In this document: positions 7,610-13,058 of the stretch, one piece after another
Numbering within the stretch: position 1 is the first letter of the stretch
Layout: each line of letters begins with the position of its first letter
From: Bacillota bacterium
GTDB taxonomy: Bacteria > Eremiobacterota > SpSt-956 > JAKJGF01
Assembly: GCA_029555925.1 (NCBI GenBank)
Contig: JAKPQU010000483.1
Span: 1 to 13,058 of the forward strand
Length of the DNA stretch: 13,058 nucleotides
Direction of reading: 5' to 3'
Made by a program: the position numbers and the translations under genes
The notes under the pieces: model-generated
Databases searched by the model: none
What the model was told of the DNA's origin: nothing
What the model saw: the letters and a program-made list of their open reading frames with translations, nothing else

Positions 7610-8707
7610 TTACCCTACACCGAGACGCGTTACATCAAGTGCTCGTTCTTTTGCTGACTCTATACTTATTTTACCCTGTCTCACAAGTTTACCAAGGGCA
7701 GTGTCAAGACTCTGCATACCTACGTCGGCACCGCTCTGAATAATGGTGGGTATCATAGTTGTTTTACCGTCTCTTATCATATTTGATAGTCCGGAAGCAG
7801 AGAGCAGTACTTCAACAGCTGGAACACGGCCTTTCCCGTCTTTTGTTTTAACAAGTATCTGGGCTACTACAGCCTGAAGGGATTCTGCAATAAGGGATCT
7901 TATCTGACTGTGCTGTTCAGGCGGGAACACATCAATAATTCTATCCAGTGTTTTAGATGCACTGTTTGTATGAAGTGTACCGAATACAAGTATACCTATA
8001 TCTGCAGCTTTCAGTGCATAGGTTATAGATTCAAAATCTCTTAATTCTCCTATGAGCAATATATCGGGGTCTTCTCTTACGGAATCTTTAATTGCACTGG
8101 CAAAGGATTTCGTATGAAGTCCGACTTCTCTATGTACTATAAGGCTTTTGTTACTTTCATGCAAAAATTCCACAGGATCTTCTATTGTAATGATATGGGC
8201 GTTTCTGGTGCGATTTATATAATCAATCATGGCAGCCAGAGTGGTAGATTTCCCGTTCCCCGTTGCTCCTGTTACTATAACCAGACCGCCTTTTGTATTA
8301 TTACATACTTTCTTTAATACCTCCGGTAAACCGAGTGTATCTATATTGGGAACAACAGTAGGAATCAACCTGAATACTGCTCCCAGGCCGTTTTTTTCAA
8401 AAAGTGCATTCCCTCTGAATCTTGAAAGGCCTGGAACTTCACTGGCGAAATCCAGATCGCCCGTTTCTTCAAGTACCTGTATCTGTTTTTTATTTAACAG
8501 ACTGTATACCATTTCCATTATTCTGTCAGGTTCTAAAACAGGAAGTTCTGTCCTTGTAAGATCGCCCATTATTCTTAAAGTCGGAGGAGCTCCTATTGCT
8601 AAATGAAGATCTGATGCATTATATTCAACCATTAATTGAAAAAGATTTTCTATTTTATAATCATGTCCGAAATCGGTTTTTATCGTATTAACTATTACTT
8701 TTGACAT
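7610..8707 (-). CDS. pilT: Type IV pilus retraction ATPase, PilT/PilU-like (second of a tandem pair)
   Basis: This 365-residue hexameric secretion ATPase would power type IV pilus retraction from the cytoplasmic face. The N-terminal PAS-like half (SDLHLAIGAPPTLRIMGDL, 32-50) precedes the RecA-like half. Walker A is GATGNGKST (147-155), the Asp box IITIEDPVEFLH is at 172-183, and Walker B is DPDILLIGELRD (213-224). The C-terminal GMQSLDTAL is typical of PilT/PilU. It departs from consensus in the His box: where the family has AETGHLVF it reads ADIGILVF, with Ile239 in place of the first His; TLHT (244-247) is kept. The start is ATG 8707, with AAGGAG 6 nt upstream. A longer reading from 8764 would overlap the preceding pilT gene and lacks an SD. 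It lies 16 nt after the upstream paralogue. Confidence 0.93.
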   Translation of the reverse strand: MSKVIVNTIKTDFGHDYKIENLFQLMVEYNASDLHLAIGAPPTLRIMGDLTRTELPVLEPDRIMEMVYSLLNKKQIQVLEETGDLDFASEVPGLSRFRGNALFEKNGLGAVFRLIPTVVPNIDTLGLPEVLKKVCNNTKGGLVIVTGATGNGKSTTLAAMIDYINRTRNAHIITIEDPVEFLHESNKSLIVHREVGLHTKSFASAIKDSVREDPDILLIGELRDFESITYALKAADIGILVFGTLHTNSASKTLDRIIDVFPPEQHSQIRSLIAESLQAVVAQILVKTKDGKGRVPAVEVLLSASGLSNMIRDGKTTMIPTIIQSGADVGMQSLDTALGKLVRQGKISIESAKERALDVTRLGVG

Positions 8708-8723
8708 AACAGTCTCCTTCCGT

Positions 8724-9788
8724 TTATTTGGATTCTCCGAACATAGTTTCATCTGTGGCTGCACTGCGGGCTGCCTCTGTTGTTATCATACCTCTGTTAT
8801 AGAGATTGAGAAGAGAATTATCCATGGACTGCATTCCAAGATTTTTACTTGTCTGTATCAATGTTGGTATCTGGAAAGTTCTTCTTTCTCTTATGATTGT
8901 TGCAAGAGGTATACATCCTACAAGTATTTCAAAGGCTGCCGCTCTGCCGCTTCCATCTTTCTTTTTTATAAGCTGCTGTGAAACAACGCCTTTCAGGGAT
9001 TCTGAGAGCATGATTCTTACCTGTGCCTGCTGTCTTGCAGGGAACGTATCAATCAGTCTGTCAATAGTTCTTGCAGCACTTGACGTATGGAGAGTGCTGA
9101 AAACAAGATGACCTGTTTCTGCCGCAGTCATAGCAAATTGAATACTGTCGGCATCTGACATTTCTCCTATAAGTATAACATCAGGATCTTCTCTCATTGC
9201 AGCAGTAAGGGCATCTCTGTATGTCGGTGTGTGGAGATTTATTTCTCTCTGCCTTACTATGGAATTTTTATGAGGATGGATATATTCAATTGGTTCTTCC
9301 AGGGTTATTATATGCTTGCTGTAATTTTCATTTATATAATTTATTATTGCGGCAAGAGTGGTAGTTTTACCGCATCCGCTCGGCCCTGTAACAACGACCA
9401 GCCCCTGATGTATTTCGGCAAAGTGTTTTACTGAGTCCGGTATGTTAAGTTCTTCCAGAGACGGGATGTCCAGTGGTATTACACGAAAAGCACCGTCCCA
9501 TCCTTTTCTCTGTTCAAAAACATTTGCTCTGAAACGAAATTCTTCCTGATCAAAGCTCATTTCATAACAGAAACTTATTGCCCTTTCCTGCTCAAGTTCG
9601 GATTTCTGCTCATCATTTAGTATTTCGGAAAACATTTCTTCTGTATCGGAATTTGTCAGTATCGGAAAATCTTCAAGTGTTACGAGATCACCATGAAGCC
9701 TTATAATTGGTTTTGAGTCTGTCGATATATGAAGGTCAGACCCTCCTTTGTCGAGGACTGCAAGAAGCAATTCATCAATTCTATGCAT
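8724..9788 (-). CDS. pilT: Type IV pilus retraction ATPase, PilT/PilU-like (first of a tandem pair)
   Basis: This 354-residue protein has the same architecture as its downstream neighbour, a PAS-like half (GGSDLHISTDSKPIIRLHG, 15-33) and a RecA-like ATPase half. Walker A is GPSGCGKTT (135-143). The Asp box reads ITLEEPIEYIH (161-171), with Glu165 where the family has Asp. Walker B reads DPDVILIGEMSD (201-212), with Ser211 replacing the near-invariant Arg of GEMRD; the Walker B Glu209 is kept. The His box AETGHLVFSTLHT (223-235) is fully canonical. GMQSMDNSL near the end marks the PilT/PilU branch. AAGGAG precedes the ATG by about 7 nt. It is the first gene of the operon pilT-pilT-rnz. The two ATPases depart from consensus in different boxes. 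Which one is PilT and which PilU cannot be decided by eye. Confidence 0.92.
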   Translation of the reverse strand: MHRIDELLLAVLDKGGSDLHISTDSKPIIRLHGDLVTLEDFPILTNSDTEEMFSEILNDEQKSELEQERAISFCYEMSFDQEEFRFRANVFEQRKGWDGAFRVIPLDIPSLEELNIPDSVKHFAEIHQGLVVVTGPSGCGKTTTLAAIINYINENYSKHIITLEEPIEYIHPHKNSIVRQREINLHTPTYRDALTAAMREDPDVILIGEMSDADSIQFAMTAAETGHLVFSTLHTSSAARTIDRLIDTFPARQQAQVRIMLSESLKGVVSQQLIKKKDGSGRAAAFEILVGCIPLATIIRERRTFQIPTLIQTSKNLGMQSMDNSLLNLYNRGMITTEAARSAATDETMFGESK

Positions 9789-9831
9789 AGCTTTCTCCTT
9801 CTATATAAATATGAGAGTGTAAGATGTTTTA

Positions 9832-9872
9832 TGTAAACTTACCATACAATAAGGACTTAACAGAAGTTTACA
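9832..9872. repeat. Inverted repeat in the leader of the pilT-pilT-rnz operon
   Basis: TGTAAACTT (9832-9840) and AAGTTTACA (9864-9872) are perfect 9-bp inverted repeats separated by 23 nt. They fall in the roughly 128-nt untranslated leader between the predicted promoter (9923-9951, minus) and the first pilT start. They could form an RNA hairpin or bind a dimeric regulator. On the minus strand, TTTACA within the left arm also resembles a -35 element, with CATATT 18 nt further on, a weaker alternative promoter. Confidence 0.45.
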
Positions 9873-9922
9873 CAAAATTTATGACTAGTCAAAATCTTCC
9901 TGAGAAATATTGTACGGTAATT

Positions 9923-9951
9923 ATTATACCAGGCATTCACATTAAGGGCAA
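9923..9951 (-). promoter_or_regulatory. Promoter of the pilT-pilT-rnz operon (extended -10)
   Basis: Read on the minus strand, TTGCCC (-35, 4 of 6; plus-strand 9946-9951) and a perfect extended -10, TGGTATAAT (plus-strand 9923-9931), are 17 nt apart. Transcription would start near 9916, leaving about 128 nt of leader before the ATG at 9788. The same TGGTATAAT stands upstream of the small acidic gene near 12785, which supports it as a genuine promoter type in this genome. Confidence 0.6.
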
Positions 9952-10010
9952 GAGGATTGTGTCTTTTCATAGTGTTTTTTTACGACAGGTAGATTTGTTT
10001 TTACTGGAAA

Positions 10011-10039
10011 TTGTAAGTGATTTCACTTTTCACTTTAAT
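10011..10039 (+). promoter_or_regulatory. Candidate promoter for the L,D-transpeptidase gene, with palindrome
   Basis: TTGTAA (10011-10016, 4 of 6) and TTTAAT (10034-10039, 5 of 6) are 17 nt apart. The spacer region carries the palindrome AAGTGA-TT-TCACTT (10015-10028), followed by another TTCACTT, which would suit a dimeric repressor. The leader would be about 115 nt to GTG 10161. Confidence is limited because the region is AT-rich. Confidence 0.35.
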
Positions 10040-10160
10040 AATTTTCTATAAAAAAAGGAATTTTAAAAATAAAATTGAATCTTTCCACAGTGAAGATGTC
10101 TTACTTTTTTACCGGTCACGCATTGCCCGTCACCTGTTACGATTGTTGAGGTTGATTTCA

Positions 10161-11981
10161 GTGTCCATTAATATAGAGCATAAAAAGCATATAGTTATTG
10201 CTTTACCAGCTATCATAATGTTGCTTGTTCTGGGAACATTGTTCTTCTGGCTGTCAAACCATCTTACCTTTGAGAACAGCCTTTCTTCCATTAGTATTAA
10301 AAATAATCAATATTTTAATTCTCATGAAGTTATTATGGAAATGAATTATCCTTCCAGCTTTCGTCCGTTTAATTTTTCTATAGATAAGAGGGATATTACA
10401 AAATCCATAATTTACGCCGGCGGGAAAGCATCGATAAGATTGGAAGGACTGGAAGAAGGATTGCATAATTTAAAGGTAAATTCCGGTGTAAACCTTTATT
10501 CTATGGCTCCTTACGACCTGTCAATATATTTTACAATTGATACCGTAAAGCCATCCATTCAAATAATTTCACCCGGACATTCACTGCTGAATAGCAGTAA
10601 ATTTACCATAAAGGGCTACAGTGATCCTTTCTCGAAGATTACTTTTTTTATTAACGGTATGACTTTTACGGCGAAATCTTTAGAAACAGGTATGTTCCAA
10701 AAGGAAATTTTGTTTAATCAGGGTGTAAATCTGCTGACTGTAAGTGCTGTAGATCCTGCAGGTAATGAAAACAGTAAAAATTTTACTTTTACTGTTGATA
10801 ATTCTCCTCCGGAAATTATACCAGAGGCACCGGGAAATAAAGAAGTATGTTATGACAGTTATGTCGATGTGCGGGCTCTTATTACGGATAAAGGAAGCGG
10901 CCTTTCTGATGTATATTACCTTGTTGATAATAAAAAAATAATCCCTGTTTTACGGGACGGACTGTTCAGTGCTTTTCTGGAAAACCTTGATGACGGAGAA
11001 TATAAAATAGTTGCAGTCGCAGAAGATAAATCAGGAGGAATAACAAAAAAATCCTGGTCTTTTATTGTTGACGGTTCAGAGGTATTCGGAGAAAAAACTC
11101 TCAGACCCGGTGCCAGAGGGCAGGATATTATACAATTACAGAAATCTCTTATAGGAGCAGGATTTTTAAAAGCAGGTTATCTGTCCGGCGTCTATGATAA
11201 AGCAACGGTCAGAGCAGTTGAAAAATATGAACATTATATGAAAATGGAACCGTCACCTGTAATAGACAGAAACCATGTAGGCATTTTCTGCAACAAAATA
11301 AAAGTATATCTCAATGAATTTACCCTCTTTTTATTCTCTCCTTCAGAAAAACTCATAAAAACCTATCCCATAGCATGCGGGTCCTATTCATGGCCAACTC
11401 CAACGGGAAAATATTATATAAAAGATAAACAGGCCTATCCAACTTGGTATCCCCCTCCGTCTCCATGGGCTAAAGGGTTGAAACCAATAGGTCCCGGCCC
11501 GGACAATCCTCTTGGAACCAGATGGATGGGGTTGAGTGAACATGGCATCGGTATTCATGGTACACCTTCGGCATGGTCAATAGGTTCTCCTGATTCTCAT
11601 GGATGTATAAGAATGTATATATCAGATGCAGAAGACCTGTTCGAATATGCTCAGGTAGGTTCTTCTGTTGAAATTTATGGAGCCAGAGCCGATGACAGCC
11701 AGAATTATCTTGTGAAAAATGATAGAACTACATTCTGGAACCTGATGCTTGGCAATGGTTTTATATCTGCTGATATACTGAGAGACAGAATGGCACAGGA
11801 TTCTATCTGGAGAGATATGTTGATCTACGGATTTATACCTGATGATGTTTTAAGCACCAGACTTTCAGGAAACTCTCTGTGGGATAAAATGCTCATACAT
11901 GGATTTATAGATGAAGCCACATGCAGAAAAATATATAAAAATATGCTAAAATCTCATACCTTCGGTATGGTAGGTTTTTAG
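10161..11981 (+). CDS. Membrane-anchored L,D-transpeptidase with Ig-like, peptidoglycan-binding and novel repeat domains
   Basis: This 606-residue protein probably forms 3-3 cross-links or anchors proteins on peptidoglycan outside the membrane. An N-terminal anchor (about residues 10-32, IVIALPAIIMLLVLGTLFFW) follows a short basic cytoplasmic end. Two Ig-like domains follow (about 127-213 and 214-308; VDPAGNENSKNFTFTVDNSPPEI joins them), then a PG_binding_1 domain (314-372, LRPGARGQDIIQLQKSL). The YkuD domain (380-507) has the catalytic signature GIHGT..SHGCIRM, with His466, His480 and Cys482. The C-terminus (524-595) holds three repeats of exactly 24 residues: W at 526, 550 and 574, M at 529, 553 and 577, GF at 533, 557 and 581. 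I do not recognise this repeat. The start is GTG 10161 with GAGG 9 nt upstream; a start at 10017 would add 48 unlikely residues. The last 12 codons overlap the convergent amidase gene. Confidence 0.9.
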   Translation: MSINIEHKKHIVIALPAIIMLLVLGTLFFWLSNHLTFENSLSSISIKNNQYFNSHEVIMEMNYPSSFRPFNFSIDKRDITKSIIYAGGKASIRLEGLEEGLHNLKVNSGVNLYSMAPYDLSIYFTIDTVKPSIQIISPGHSLLNSSKFTIKGYSDPFSKITFFINGMTFTAKSLETGMFQKEILFNQGVNLLTVSAVDPAGNENSKNFTFTVDNSPPEIIPEAPGNKEVCYDSYVDVRALITDKGSGLSDVYYLVDNKKIIPVLRDGLFSAFLENLDDGEYKIVAVAEDKSGGITKKSWSFIVDGSEVFGEKTLRPGARGQDIIQLQKSLIGAGFLKAGYLSGVYDKATVRAVEKYEHYMKMEPSPVIDRNHVGIFCNKIKVYLNEFTLFLFSPSEKLIKTYPIACGSYSWPTPTGKYYIKDKQAYPTWYPPPSPWAKGLKPIGPGPDNPLGTRWMGLSEHGIGIHGTPSAWSIGSPDSHGCIRMYISDAEDLFEYAQVGSSVEIYGARADDSQNYLVKNDRTTFWNLMLGNGFISADILRDRMAQDSIWRDMLIYGFIPDDVLSTRLSGNSLWDKMLIHGFIDEATCRKIYKNMLKSHTFGMVGF

Positions 11982-12452
11982 ATAAACATAGAAACTATCC
12001 TGCTTTACTCCTCTGTTTAAAAAGCTCCACAGGTTGACTTTGTTCTTATCTGCTGCATATCTCTTTTTCTTCTGTTTCTGTAAATAAAGAACTTCATTTA
12101 AAATACATTTTGAAAGATTCTGTCCTTCGCTTGAAGTGTAAAATATCTCTGTTCCGTTTGCTTCTGAACTTTCTGCGGCGTTACAGTGAATGGAAATAAA
12201 CAGATCTGCTTTCAGGTAATTTGCTCTGTCTACTCTATATGGCAGATCGCCGAGGCTCTCGCTGTAGATGGGATAAGTTGAGGTCTTTTTGTCTCTTGAT
12301 GATAAGACGGTGTAACCTTTTTCCTGCAGATATTCCTTTGCTATTTTTGCAATCTCAAGAACTATATCTGCTTCTCTTGTTCCGTCTTTTCCGATTGCTC
12401 CGAAGTCTCCGCCCTGGTCACCATGGCCGGGGTCTATAAATATTCTTTTCAT
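11946..12452 (-). CDS. N-acetylmuramoyl-L-alanine amidase (Amidase_3), C-terminally truncated
   Basis: This is a zinc amidase that would cut the bond between MurNAc and L-Ala in peptidoglycan. The protein of 168 residues begins directly at the catalytic domain (MKRIFIDPGHGDQGGDFG, His10) without a signal peptide. Other ligands visible are Glu27 in TREADIV and His89 in LFISIHCNA. NRGVKQDSFYV (146-156) matches the family's RGVKQ-x-x-FYVL. There the match ends: the usual continuation with the catalytic Glu (P-x-VLVE-x-GF-x-SN) is missing, replaced by LKTYHTEGMRF and a stop. A K-rich insertion (LQKQKKKRYAADKNK) is also unusual. No SD is seen before the ATG. It may be inactive or a decaying gene. 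Its 3' end overlaps the L,D-transpeptidase by 36 nt. Confidence 0.75.
   Translation of the reverse strand: MKRIFIDPGHGDQGGDFGAIGKDGTREADIVLEIAKIAKEYLQEKGYTVLSSRDKKTSTYPIYSESLGDLPYRVDRANYLKADLFISIHCNAAESSEANGTEIFYTSSEGQNLSKCILNEVLYLQKQKKKRYAADKNKVNLWSFLNRGVKQDSFYVYLKTYHTEGMRF
11948..11979. terminator. Bidirectional terminator inside the overlapping 3' ends of two convergent genes
   Basis: CATACC (11955-11960) and GGTATG (11964-11969) form a 6-bp stem with a TTC loop. AAAA (11948-11951) flanks one side and TTTTT (11975-11979) the other, so each strand reads stem then T-run. The stem could extend by wobble and a further pair. The element is coding on both strands: it encodes the last residues of both the L,D-transpeptidase and the amidase. 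No other terminator is visible for either gene. Confidence 0.55.
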
Positions 12453-12489
12453 AATTTCAAGGCAGGTTTAAAATGGGTAATTAAAGGGG

Positions 12490-12735
12490 TTAATTTATTT
12501 CTATCTCGTCAAATTCTTCCGGGGTTAATCCGTAGAAAGGATCTTCTAAATTTTCTATATCAATAAGAAGGTAATCATAGTCATCGCCGAGAATATCAAC
12601 TTTTTTTCTGAGTTTCTTTATTTCATCTTTCCATTCTTTAGTGTCTTTAATATCGAAGTTTTCTTCAAGTTTTGGTGCCATTTCAGATATTTTATCAAGC
12701 ACTTCATCTTCTAATTTTTCTCTGTCAAAAGCCAT
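12490..12735 (-). CDS. Small acidic, probably coiled-coil protein of unknown function
   Basis: This 81-residue soluble protein is rich in Asp, Glu and Lys. Its first two thirds have helical heptad-like spacing (EKLEDEVLDKISEMAPKL, then KEWKDEIKKLRKKVDIL), and the tail is acidic (LTPEEFDEIEIN). There is no signal peptide, membrane segment or catalytic motif that I recognise. An SD (AGAGG, about 9 nt spacing) and an extended -10 promoter support it as a real gene. The amidase gene follows after 37 nt on the same strand without an SD of its own, so the two may be co-transcribed. The function is unknown. Confidence 0.7.
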   Translation of the reverse strand: MAFDREKLEDEVLDKISEMAPKLEENFDIKDTKEWKDEIKKLRKKVDILGDDYDYLLIDIENLEDPFYGLTPEEFDEIEIN

Positions 12736-12780
12736 AATAAAACACCTCTTTTAATGGATTTCGCTGTATCATCTTTTATA

Positions 12781-12813
12781 ATTATACCACAGCTTTTTAT
12801 TAAAAGGGCTGTG
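12781..12813 (-). promoter_or_regulatory. Extended -10 promoter with overlapping hairpin, for the small acidic gene
   Basis: On the minus strand TGGTATAAT (plus-strand 12781-12789) is a perfect extended -10; no good -35 is present, which extended -10 promoters tolerate. Transcription would start near 12774, about 39 nt before the ATG. A palindrome overlaps it: CACAGC (12788-12793) pairs with GCTGTG (12808-12813), with two G-T wobbles and three further A-T pairs inside, giving an 11-bp stem and a 4-nt loop. It is not followed by Ts on either side, so an operator fits better than a terminator. Confidence 0.55.
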
Positions 12814-12927
12814 TAAAATAAAAGCTGGTTTATTCATGTTTTACACTATACTTAATTTTGAAGACAATTGCATCATGAAAATACCAGGGAAAATTTTATC
12901 ATTGTTTGTATTTTGACTGAATTTTGT

Positions 12928-13058
12928 ATGCAATTATCTATGCATAAAAGTATAGCAGGCTGCGGCGGAGGAGGAGGCTCCACAGGAGTAATTCCCAATA
13001 ACGGGTCAGTTACCACAATAGACCCGACCGCCACTCCGGGAACACTCGTTCAGGTTCC
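12928..13058 (+). CDS. Probable Gly-rich lipoprotein, N-terminal part (runs off the window)
   Basis: The frame is open from 12862 to the window edge. From ATG 12928 or ATG 12940 it reads MHKSIAGCGGGGGSTGVIP and then a Thr/Pro-rich stretch (VTTIDPTATPGTLVQV), typical of the start of a mature lipoprotein after a lipobox-like IAGC with Cys at 12961-12963. The hydrophobic signal segment expected before IAGC is missing in this frame. Another frame has a plausible signal start (ATG 12875, MKIPGKILSLFVF), which stops at TGA 12914. A frameshift between the two would join them. The DNA from about 12961 is visibly more GC-rich than what precedes it. Function unknown. Confidence 0.4.
   Translation, partial: MQLSMHKSIAGCGGGGGSTGVIPNNGSVTTIDPTATPGTLVQV

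Larger units (their letters stand above)
9789..10160. other. Divergent intergenic region between the pil operon and the L,D-transpeptidase gene
   Basis: This 372-nt AT-rich gap separates divergent genes. It holds the minus-strand extended -10 promoter (9923-9951), the TGTAAACTT inverted repeat, and a plus-strand candidate promoter (10011-10039) with a palindrome in its spacer. A stretch near 10108-10137 with GTCACG and GTCACC motifs resembles the GTCACC/GGCCACC pattern at the 3' end of rnz and may be repeat debris. No gene is supported here. Confidence 0.5.

Noticed and set aside
7413..7739. 108-codon plus-strand frame across the rnz/pilT junction
   Set aside because: It is antisense to two well-supported genes, has no SD and no family features.
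9824..10051. 75-codon plus-strand frame MFYVNLPYNKDLTEVY... in the divergent gap
   Set aside because: It has only a weak GAGAG before the ATG, no recognisable family, and it overlaps the predicted promoters and inverted repeat. Its composition is that of intergenic AT-rich DNA.
10017..10160. Longer N-terminus for the L,D-transpeptidase (48 extra codons)
   Set aside because: The extra residues are encoded by intergenic-like DNA containing a promoter -10, with no SD at 10017. GTG 10161 has a GAGG and gives a normal membrane anchor.

Overview
The window is AT-rich chromosomal DNA of a bacterium. Ordinary AAGGAG-type ribosome binding sites and TTGACA/TATAAT-like promoters, some with an extended -10, fit most genes. 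The gene content is gyrase, type IV pilus retraction ATPases, RNase Z and peptidoglycan enzymes. It fits a free-living, surface-moving bacterium, probably an uncultured lineage. GyrB is the short form without the proteobacterial insertion. I cannot name the phylum from the sequence alone. No rRNA, tRNA, CRISPR array, transposase or phage gene was seen.

Layout, left to right. (1) 1-389: a lone RelE/ParE-type toxin without a visible antitoxin, preceded by a hairpin. (2) 390-5501: gyrB and gyrA on the + strand. gyrB starts at GTG or TTG behind a Shine-Dalgarno that a 37-nt hairpin separates from the start codon. The 88-nt gap to gyrA holds tandem GCTGATTGCTGACT repeats. GyrA ends in a nearly pure Asp/Glu tail, and a small, probably broken membrane-peptide ORF follows with its own SD. 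(3) 5518-6599: a CHAD-domain (polyphosphate-binding type) gene with a good promoter of its own. (4) 6687-9951, minus strand: an operon of two tandem PilT/PilU-like ATPases and RNase Z, with an extended -10 promoter. (5) 10011-11981, plus strand: a membrane-anchored L,D-transpeptidase with two Ig-like domains, a peptidoglycan-binding domain, the YkuD catalytic domain and three exact-period 24-residue repeats at the C-terminus. (6) 11946-12813, minus strand: a short N-acetylmuramoyl-L-alanine amidase missing the C-terminal catalytic-Glu segment, and upstream of it an 81-residue acidic protein with its own promoter. (7) 12928 to the end: start of a Gly-rich probable lipoprotein, cut by the window edge.

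How the parts relate. GyrB and GyrA form one A2B2 enzyme. The two PilT-like ATPases depart from the family consensus in different signature motifs and are probably co-expressed, so they may act as a pair in pilus retraction. RNase Z is only 2 nt from the second pilT gene and is probably translationally coupled to it. The L,D-transpeptidase and the amidase are convergent cell-wall genes whose last codons overlap by 36 nt across a palindrome that looks like a bidirectional terminator. I see no obvious defence or biosynthetic island. The most unusual items are the hairpin-bridged gyrB ribosome binding site, the repeat-tailed L,D-transpeptidase with the truncated amidase across the shared terminator, and the diverged PilT pair.
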